A program made the translations under genes and the position numbers. From assembly GCF_032854445.1 (NCBI RefSeq), contig NC_088300.1:36997608-37061607 (forward strand): a stretch of 64,000 nucleotides of DNA, given 5' to 3'. The notes beneath the pieces are model-generated. The model was not told the origin of the DNA. It saw nothing but the letters and a program-made list of their open reading frames with translations, and made no database searches. The DNA comes from Liolophura sinensis (taxonomy: Eukaryota; Mollusca; Polyplacophora; Chitonida; Chitonidae). Of this stretch, positions 53,001 through 61,891 are shown in pieces (the stretch's first letter is position 1; every line of letters begins with the position of its first letter).

Positions 53001-55482
53001 CAGCTGGTTAGTGCAGAGGCTGATCAGAATGCCGTGGCTGGAAAAAGGCAACCTTACAAGTGGCTGAAAGATGAGTTGACAGCTCAGCTGTGAAAAGCAC
53101 TTGAAGAGAGTAACACCTTACTGTGTGTTGTAACCCAGGGGAAGAAAACTAGCTGTCACCACTCAATAAAAACTCTCCCAGAAGTGCGATAGTCTTTCCC
53201 TCTCTGACAGCCTGTTGAAATTCCAGTCAGCCCCTGTCAGATGTTTCGTTATTTTTTTGTAACTCTTTGCTGAATTAAACTGTTCTTACTCACCAATCTG
53301 TTTCTCTAAACACTAGAATCAGTCTCTAGTATACAGAGGCCTATATGAATAGGGCGAAGATGAAATAGTTGTTATAATATCCAGCTGAATTCCCACATAA
53401 TGTGCTGCAAAAATGAGTTACGCAATTAGAAGAAGATATAGTGATATCATCAGACACATGTAACTCTGTTATACAGCCACTAAAACTGGAGATACAACAA
53501 CAATTTGTGGCTTTGGTAAATTTGATTGGTGGGAAAGTGTCGCACAAATAGCTTTCTCTGGTTAATGAGTAGATATGGTTAAGTTGTTAAATATGGAAGC
53601 TAGCCAGACTGCTGCCACTCACACGTTTATTAGTGGCGGTGATTAATAGCAAGGGATGAACATACTGTCATGTAAATAGACAGTAACAAGGGGAATATGG
53701 ATGTAAAATATGGTCAGCCTAGGCTTAATTACAATCTTTCATTGTCCTTGTTTTTCTTTCTTGATCATTTTCTCTTTCACCTAAAGTTTTGGTAATAGAA
53801 AATGCACATCAAAGTTTTAGAACAATACTTTTGATGCCAACACTTTAAGTTTTTCTGATGGAAAGTATATCAAACTCTGCTAAAAAGGTGAATTTAATCA
53901 TTCTGAAAAAAATGCTAAACTTTAAATGAAATACAATATTGTAATGTCTAGGCTATAAAAACCATCATGGGTGAATATACTGTACACGAAACTACGTCTG
54001 CACATGTTGGGCAAACGATGAGGACTACTGGATCCAGAAATTCCTGCACTCTCATAGACTGAGCATGCCTCTGGTGTATGAGTGGAGTCCCTTTGAGCCT
54101 ACATTAATTCACCCCCACACCCTTTCAAATACCCAACACCAAGCGGTGCACTCCTGCGGGGTTTGCCCTTGATTACAGCAGTGTTTGGGGTGCATAACTG
54201 ATCAGTGTTTTTATTGCTGGGCCGGGATTTGCCAGAATGTGACATTTAACGTTATCAACAAATGATAAGGAAAGAGATGGACCAGGAACAGGCTTGTTCA
54301 TACCTCCTGTTTGATATATTGTTCCAAAGGGAAAGATGTGTGCCTGGTAGCAAGCAGCGGCTATTAGTTTAATGTTACTGCCATTTTCACTTTCAGCCTT
54401 ACAAATGTTAGACCCTATGGAGGAGGATTCCTTACAGTACCATGTCTGCACTGGCTGTTCCATTGCACACTCAACCCCTCTGCCAATTTACCTTCTGGGT
54501 GTGAAATAACCTTCAAAGTTGATTCCTGTTTCTGTTTGTGTCGACTCTCGTGTATATAAACATAATCTCCCCTGGCAATGGTTTTAAACAACATGATGTG
54601 AAAATCCTGTGAATTTGGATTTGCGATTGCCTCAACAACCCTCCCTCTGATTGCTCCAGTAAGCGCAGTTATCAGCATAGATATGTACTTATATCAGTCC
54701 CAGTGCTGTTTCTAATCGTGAAAAAAAAAACCTGTCATGTTTGGAAAGGGCATTGGGCAACCCGTAATGGCCAATTTATAAGTGGGGAATAGGTTTCCCC
54801 CATATATCAGGACATCCAAGTCTCTAGGGTATTCCATGCAACAGATAATTTGATTGAATTCGCAGGCAGTTACCAAACCTTCCCGAATTTCTTCTAACCT
54901 TTTTCCAGCATACAAATAGCATTGGCAGGATCGTTTAGTGCTGGAAACCAAGACTTGATATTATTAACGACTAGATCAGTTCCATTGACCCCGAAGTGAT
55001 GATAATTGATACAATGTAGAGAGAGTGTGATAATCAGGAAACATGGCCCCAATCTGCCCGCCCGATGACTTTATCTTGACATGTAAGATCCTCACCCGGG
55101 CCTGATAGATGTGTCTCCGGTCACTATGGTTGGTCAGTCTCTAGACTAAGGGTAACCCCTACATGCCATCGATTGTCAACAACCCAGACTGTAACAAGTC
55201 GTGCGGAAAACTCAATTTTCTAATCCAGGGATGTTAAATGTCCAATTGTTCCCACTGAAAGGAGATGCAAATCTGTGGGCATTATTCATGCAGCAGAACA
55301 GTTGGAAGCGTGGAAGATGTCTCCTTCACTAATGCTGGAGAATATATCTGTCAGCTTTCTTTGATGTATCTAAGCACATGGTACTAAAATTATTGCTTTC
55401 CCAATACAGCATGTCATACGTACACAATATTTCAGGCACTGTTCTGTGTTGAGAGATCAGATTTGCATGCACGTGTATTAAA

Positions 55483-55514
55483 TTTTTTTTTTTTTTTTTT
55501 TATTATTATTATTT
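55483..55514. repeat. Poly-T followed by (ATT)n
   Basis: About nineteen T residues followed by four ATT units. Confidence 0.9.
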
Positions 55515-57114
55515 TCAACTTGGTAAAGTAATCCATTCATATGATATGTTTATATGTTTCTTTTTGTAAACATGGATTTTGTTGACCATCTGCAGTTTTC
55601 CAAGTTTTTGTAATTATATATCATACATGTACATGGATCATGTGTTAACAAGGATATGCTTGCTACACTTAACCCAGTAGTGAAGGCACAGTCTGCTCTA
55701 CACAGGATGGAGACCACGTTGTCTGCTTTTTGGTGTATAGAGAACATATGAACATCGGGGTATGAGGTTGTGATTTTCTGTAGTATCCTTGGAGGGTAAT
55801 AAAACTGTAGTTGTACCACAGGGTACGAGTTCACTGGTTGTGTGGCAGATATCAAAGCACCTATGACATGTATTGTTTATACGACATGAAAGACTTGCAC
55901 TAGTGTTGGACTAAATTACACAGCTGTTTTACGACTGCATTTGAGTGATTCGTGATGACATATGGTAGAGTAGATTGTGACCAGCTTTATGATACTCTGG
56001 GTATTAATTAGGAAATTTTATGGGTTTGTTTTCAGAGCTGAGGTTATATGCCATCAACAGTGCATGATAGTTGTGTTAGGTGAAATTCTCTGTAGAAGTT
56101 TCTACACTGCCACTGTTATGAAACCGATAGTCTAATGAGGCTCAATCACTATGAACAATAAAAAAAAAACGGCCAGAAAAAGTATTGGAAAAGAATAATT
56201 GCTTGAAAAGTAATGTTACAACTTCTGAACATTCAAGTTGCAAGTCAGTTTCAAGTTCACAGAGTCAAATTCGTTTTTTGACACAGCGTGTGTGTTCATG
56301 ATAATTTGTAGCAATTTAATTTACTTTCCTTTCTGGTGAAAACGAGTTTTGCGAAATGAACATTATATATATTCTGCAGTTTCTTATTACTTACAATTTG
56401 TTCCTATGCCATGTGTTTTACAAGTCTTAATGTGATATCATTAATGTCATGATTATAAATATTGATATTAACGTTCCACAAGTCCGTGAATTGTTGAAAA
56501 ACCCTCGGTTAGTATGGATGTATTCCGAAAGTTTTCCTAACCAGGTCTGGTCAACCAATCAGAAAACTGAATATGGAGGCAATGAGCGTGGATCGTGAAA
56601 TGAACAGCTGTTAAACAGAACATTAAACACCAGTTTAGTGGAAGGGCTGATGTCATTGTTTTACAAGGCTCTAATCTGTGTGCATGGTTGGATAATGTGT
56701 ATTTTCTTGTGCTGGGATTGGTGAGGGAGGTAGTGATGAAGATGTTTCCCATCCATCTAGAGCTGGCCTGATGGGAAAGGCCATGTTGGGCTTTGTTTGT
56801 TCTGTAACATTGACCCCTTCCCTTGTCTTTGCCGGCTTGATTGCTCACTTAATGACTGTAGCAGAAAGCAGACATAATTGTTTACTAATGGAAACCAGAG
56901 TAACATTGTTGGCCGGGTTTTCCGCTTGAACCACGTACTGACATCACTTGATATACAGAATAACAATTTTGGTTATTGTATAGTTTTGTAATTCAAATAT
57001 ATCTCATACTGATAAACATATGTACATGTAAATGAAACTTAGCTGTGATAAAAGCGTGAAATTCAGTGTGTAGTGACTATCTAGACATGTTCGAAAACGT
57101 GATAGCTCTTTGAA

Positions 57115-57200
57115 ATGCCTGGTTTCCTCCCACCATAAAGCTGGCTGCCGTCATGTAAGTGAAATATTCTTGCGTAAAACACCAATTAAATAAGTTAATC
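57115..57200 (+). mobile_element. SINE 3' fragment, copy 3
   Basis: Only the terminal part is present: ggtttcctcccaccataaag, ctggctgccgtcatgtaagt, gaaatattcttgcg, gtaaaacaccaattaaataa. It has a short internal deletion (ttgcgtaaaac instead of ttgag...gtaaaac). Same orientation as the other copies and as the gene. Confidence 0.72.
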
Positions 57201-57695
57201 TTTGAAATATTTGCATGTTTTAGCTTCTGTAAATTATGTGTTAATCAGACAGCCAAAATGCTGTATTGAAATCTTGTGACTTTAGAGCCTCATTCAGTAT
57301 TGGAACCTTCAAGCTGTCATTTTGGAACATGTTGTTCACCAGGAGTGCAGTGAACAATATTGTTCACACATGATCGTCACCACCATGACATTATGTATCC
57401 ATGATGTTCACATTGCTGAAGAAAAAAGCTGTTGTAGTTGTTCTTAAATGTATGACTTAATAAATATGTGAGTAAAATCAACAATAACAACTGAAGTTTT
57501 AGGGCATTTTAGTATGTTGTGATTCTGTCTCTCTATGTCGGGCATATGAACTACAGCCTCTAGTATGATAAATGTTTTCCGGTAATATCCTTGATGGAGT
57601 AATCACTAAAAGTTCTAGAACCTGTAGATGAAGGTCATGGAAGCCTTAGGCATTACTACAAGTGTGGTTAACCTTTGACTTTATCCTTCCCACAG

Positions 57696-57851
57696 GTCAG
57701 GAGACAGGTGTGTCCACAGCCCCTGGGGTGTACCTGCGAGAGGACCCAATCTGTGGCACCCAGCTGGAAAACCAGAGTGAGCTGCGGGCCCCCACCGCCG
57801 ATAAAGCCGCGTTTTATCTGGATGCTGCGTTAGCGGCGCGCTCTATACCAG
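57696..57851 (+). CDS. KIF26: KIF26 exon G (motor, DPICGTQL)
   Basis: Acceptor cccacag at 57689-57695, donor gtatgg at 57852. It encodes [20 protein letters not shown], then [20 protein letters not shown] and [42 protein letters not shown] is a signature of KIF26A/B and is not found in other kinesin families. It enters with two bases and leaves with one. GC content is visibly higher than in the flanking introns, as expected for a constrained coding exon. Confidence 0.97.
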
Positions 57852-58432
57852 GTATGGGACTGCATACCTGTGTATGTATTTTGTGTATGACTTAGATATG
57901 TTTAGACATATGCTTTGATGTAATACCTGTAATATGGGACAATACATGTAGTGCGAACAAATACCCACTATATTAAAAGTTATTCTTATTCTTAAATGTC
58001 ATTCTGGTCAACCCATTTTAACATTACCTTAGATGCAATTGCTGGAACCATTAAGGCAGCATCTCACCGAGATATGGCTGAAGTATTGCCATATAAACAT
58101 TTCAATATGAAATACATAGGCCATATAGGCCGTACATGGGAAGGTCTGCCAGCAACCTGCGGATGGTCGTGGGTATCCGCCGGGCTCTGCCGGGTTTTCT
58201 CCCAGCATAATACTGGCCGCCGTCTTAAAAATAAAATATTTTTGAGTACAGTGTAAAACACCAGCTAAATAAATAAATCAAATAAGCCATATTAATCTAA
58301 TTCATTCATTAAGGCAGCACCCAGTTTGTGTAAATTCAGTCATATTTTTTATAAACCAGATACATCTTTCAACCCTTTGTCTTTACAATTTCTGTAGTGT
58401 TAATATATATCAGTTTTTGACATTTGTTTCAG
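57852..58432 (+). other. KIF26 intron (0.6 kb) with a SINE
   Basis: A short GT-AG intron, a quarter to a third of which is the SINE at 58110-58280. No other feature. Confidence 0.82.
58110..58280 (+). mobile_element. SINE body and tail, copy 4
   Basis: Blocks acatgggaaggtctgcc, agcaacctgcggatggtcg, gggctctgccgggttttctc, taatactggccgccgtc and gtaaaacaccagctaaataa follow in the same order as the copy at 32490-32650. It ends in aaataaat. It lies inside a 0.6-kb intron between two motor exons without disturbing the splice sites. Confidence 0.78.
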
Positions 58433-58528
58433 ATTCTGAGGAGGAAGCCAAGTCTGCTCACTTGTTGTTCACCCTCCATGTGTATCAGTACAGAATAGAA
58501 AAGTCCAGCAAGGCAGGACTCCCTGCAG
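58433..58528 (+). CDS. KIF26: KIF26 exon H (motor, degenerate switch I)
   Basis: Acceptor tttcag at 58427-58432, donor gtacac at 58529. It reads DSEEEAKSAHLLFTLHVYQY and then RIEKSSKAGLPA. In active kinesins this position has NxxSSRSH followed by a hydrophobic strand. Here the aligned residues are E-E-E-A-K-S-A-H, so the asparagine, the paired serines and the arginine of switch I are gone, while the LFTLHVYQYR strand is retained as in KIF26B (FFTLHIYQYR). Loss of switch I residues fits the family's reported lack of ATPase activity. Confidence 0.95.
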
Positions 58529-59269
58529 GTACACTTATTTTTGTATTTAGTTAATAGATGATTTGTTCCTTTATCTTTACAAACTTCTATAATGGCCATC
58601 AATGGGGAAGTCCTAGGAAATTCACATAATACAGATAGTCTGAGGTAAAAACTCTAGCACCCAAAAGCTGGATTTGAACTCACAACACAGCCATACAAAT
58701 ACAAGCAGTTTGAAGTTTTTCACTGTTAACATTTGATCAGTGATGGTCCCCAGCTGTACATTACAGAAATTGTGCACTGATACAGGGACATGTGTTTGTA
58801 CATGTACATCATATTCGTTGGATTAAGGTCAGGGTTTTGGAAGGTTTTGTAATTTTTTTAATTGTGAATCAGAAATCAACTTTGTGAATTTATTGTACAG
58901 CTACATCCCCCAATGCCTGATCAAAGATATTCCGATATTGCAGTATGGTTTCATCAAGGTATCTAATTGCTATCAGGCAACATTTTAATCTTGGCGTCAA
59001 AACAGACATTCGTATACCAATGGACATCCCAGGTCAATAGATGCAAGTCCATTTCCCAACACAACATTCAGTACAAACCACCAAAGAACTAAGAAAGTAG
59101 CTAAAGTACGAAATCAAGACAGACGAATACACAGAGAAGCAATCAACAGAAGGCTCAGTCCTGAAGGTACACCTTCTGGTTGTTGTATTAGAGCCCAAAT
59201 ACTCAAAAGTTTAAGATGATGTAGTTTCCTGTGAATTTCACTAAATTCGCTCTTTGGTTCTGCTTTCAG
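58529..59269 (+). other. KIF26 intron (0.7 kb)
   Basis: Short intron. A minus-strand gagttcaaatcc near 58672-58683 resembles a tRNA B-box and may be an old SINE remnant. Nothing else seen. Confidence 0.8.
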
Positions 59270-59414
59270 TGGCTGGTGGGAGAAGTCGACTTCACCTGAT
59301 TGACCTAGGTAGTTGTTCCAAGTCAAAAGAACCAGGTGGTGTGGCGCTAAGCCTGTCAGCATTAGGCAATGTCATCCTGGCTCTCCTCAATGGACAGAGG
59401 CATGTTCCACACAG
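59270..59414 (+). CDS. KIF26: KIF26 exon I (motor, switch II and alpha-4 region)
   Basis: Acceptor tttcag at 59264-59269, donor gtactg at 59415. It reads [19 protein letters not shown] and then [20 protein letters not shown] and [17 protein letters not shown] is the KIF26 form of switch II: canonical DLAGSE has lost its Ala and its Glu is Cys. By contrast, [15 protein letters not shown] is close to the kinesin consensus for the microtubule-binding helix, so binding may persist without catalysis. The last two bases form Arg with exon J. Confidence 0.96.
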
Positions 59415-60907
59415 GTACTGTCCCTCATTCTGACCATGTCTACGTCAAAATCAGCAGCTAGCTGTGTCAGTCCAGAGGTTCAGGTCAAGCCTTCACGTTT
59501 CCTCAAGACATTACTTATACTTTGTATTGTCACCTATTTTACTGACGACTATACTTGTCGTGTTGAAATCACATTTGCGGTGAAGAAATGACTGTTTTGA
59601 TTTTGCACTTCAGATGAAAATTTATGTTTGAGTTTGAAAGATAGTAATACTTGCTAGGTTTGTAAGCTGTAAGATGTAATATAGAAATACATGTACATGT
59701 TCGGTAGAAATACATTTATTACTGCTGGAGGCATTGTGAATATATTTCTTGATCATAGAAAATGTCTACGATGAATCTTCTCAAATACTACATGTGTTTC
59801 TAAATGGTGCTAAATTATTCTTTAGCTGGTAGTGCTAGATTAACAGCATGTATTGGGTGTCGTAGAGCTACAACTTTCAAGATGATGGCATGTCCGACAA
59901 CTAGCAACCATTGTGTTTGTAAAATGAATTTTAGTTCGGAAGATATCCAGGTTTAGTCATTTCCCTGCAAATATCTGCTGCTGCAACTAAGTTTCAAGAA
60001 CTGGATCTTGCTGGTCTCATGGCTAACCAGATCTTGTTATTAATTTCCTGTGTAATCAGTCAGCGTAGGAGTGATTCTGATTTCTGCGTTTTTGAACGCA
60101 GCAAGTTCACAGTGATCGCACCACTGAGGGCCTTATTAAGATAACCGTATGCTATTAGGCAGCCGTAGTGTTAAATGCAAGTGAGCTTTGCACTTAAAGT
60201 AGGAATGCTCCAAAATGGTACATAGAGTTAATGCCCTATTGATTTATTGACTCTGGTGAAATGATATCAAAACATCCCCTTTTCTTGTTGTCATGGTGGA
60301 ATGTGCAGTGAGTGTTAAGTGATAGCACCTTGACTTCCTGTGCACCCAGTATAGTGTTCCCATTCGTGTTCCATTGATTTGTGCTTGATGAACATAAAAC
60401 TTGTTATTGAGGAAAATTAACTTTTTACAGCAATATTTTGCTTAATTCCTGCACATTTAATAGTTGTGGTGGAGCCTGAAGAAAGCTGCTTCAATCTGCA
60501 TAAATTGTGTGCTATTGTTAAAGGGGGAAGCGGACTAGCTGTTCTCCAGTATGTAGTTCTGACCTCTATTACGGTCATAAATCTCTCTCATTTACACACA
60601 ACAATCATTGTATTACCTGGAATTTTTATCTGAGATATGGTGATATTATAGAATCACAAAAAAATTGTACAGCTATCTAATTTCTCACAACGAGAACATG
60701 AGTTATTTGACTTTTAGTGGTTGGAAAATAAATCTGTGCATCTGGAGCCCGCTGGGAAATCTACATGGTTCTCATTTCAAAGTATGATTATATTTTACTC
60801 ACTTAAAATAACTTTAGAAACTTTAGAAATTTAGATGTGTATTTATGAGTTAACATTGTTTCAAAAGAGTTGTGTGGAAATAAAAGGGATTTGTTTTGTA
60901 TTTACAG
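59415..60907 (+). other. KIF26 intron (1.5 kb)
   Basis: GT-AG intron with no repeats or genes that I recognise. Reading through the donor meets an in-frame stop within a few codons. Confidence 0.82.
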
Positions 60908-61070
60908 GGACAGTAAGATCGCCCAGTTGTTACGAGATTCTCTTGGAAACTTGTCTTGTCGCACCTGTATGATTGCTCACGTCACCCCGTCTCTGTCACA
61001 TCACAATGAGAGCTTACAAGTGATTCAGTTAGCAGCTCGCATCCACAGAATGAGGCGACGCAAGAACAAG
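60908..61070 (+). CDS. KIF26: KIF26 exon J (motor C-terminus)
   Basis: Acceptor tttacag at 60901-60907, donor gtcggt at 61071, the weakest donor of the gene. It encodes DSKIAQLLRDSLGNLSCRTC, MIAHVTPSLSHHNESLQVIQ and LAARIHRMRRRKNK, ending on a full codon. The (R/K)-x-S-K-(L/I)-x-x-L-L-(R/Q)-(D/E)-S-L-G-N/G motif and the final helix with a basic run are standard for the end of the kinesin motor. The string MRRRKNK parallels the MKKKKTK of KIF26B and leads to the tail. If the next intron is not removed, translation adds Val-Gly-Val and stops at 61080-61082. Confidence 0.96.
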
Positions 61071-61891
61071 GTCGGTGTCTAATGGAGTCATTTCAAAATT
61101 CTGGTCACATTTGAAGTTTGGGAAAAGTACCCTTAAGTGCTCAATCTGACAGTATTTAATGGCTTACAATTTGCAAGAATTTTTACCAAACCGTAAAGGA
61201 TTATTATGTGTTTGGCAAAATCCAAGAAAGAAAATCTGATGAAATACAGTTCATATGGGTTCAATTAAAATGCCACCGTCTCTTTCTGAGTCGTGTATTA
61301 AGTCACTTTCTAACATTTTGCATAACACTTTTATGTTCACAGTTAAACCATGAATGATTTTTGTCACAAGAAAATAAAGCAGTCACATAAAGTTGAGAAA
61401 AAGTTGTCTGCGAATGCCTTATGTAATTCTCAACTTTCTTTATTGACTGGATATTAACTCCAGTCTTAAAGCCAAGAATTGTTGGTCACCCTTGTTAACA
61501 GCAGTTCACTTGGCTAACCTTCTAGTGTTTGTAGCAGATCCTTGGCTCCTCTACACCAGAGATATCTTGGGGCTATGTTGACTTACAGTATTGACTTTTC
61601 TGCCAACAGTGGGAGCTAAGGTCTGCTAAGGGTTTGAATGTTTGTTTGGTTTTCTATTGCAAGCCATAAAACCATGACTCACCTTTGCCAGTTAGATGAG
61701 CAGGTTGATATTGACTGTCAGTAAAAACATTTACCTAACAGAACTTAACACGCCAGTCTCCATCTTTGTTGTAAGAAACATATTTATAAAACTAACCAAG
61801 ATAACGTTGCCATCATGGTTATTTCAAGCACCCCTAAGACCTTTTAAATCTCTTGTACATTTTTCACCAGCAGAATTTTGTTTTGTTGCAG
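61071..61891 (+). other. KIF26 intron (0.8 kb) with hairpin
   Basis: The last intron in the window. It holds an imperfect hairpin at 61380-61449 related to the one at 38115-38181. Otherwise nothing recognisable. Confidence 0.82.
61380..61449. repeat. Imperfect hairpin sharing its core with 38115-38181
   Basis: The left arm cagtcacataaagttgagaa (61380-61399) pairs with the right arm 61427-61449 (ttctcaactttctttattga plus ctg) with a short bulge. The right arm core TTCTCAACTTTCT is identical to 38118-38130. The preceding aatgcc is also shared, separated by an extra ttatgtaa here. Confidence 0.75.

Larger units (their letters stand above)
50099..57695 (+). other. KIF26 intron (7.6 kb)
   Basis: GT-AG intron holding a T-run plus (ATT)n at 55483-55514 and a SINE tail at 57115-57200. 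The block at 54170-55370 has fewer homopolymers than its surroundings, but I see no gene in it. Otherwise nothing recognisable. Confidence 0.78.

Noticed and set aside
54173-54951. Cluster of three minus-strand open frames (96, 87 and 79 codons) as a nested gene
   Set aside because: No recognisable domain, no consistent splice junctions linking them, and lengths within what chance gives in 64 kb.
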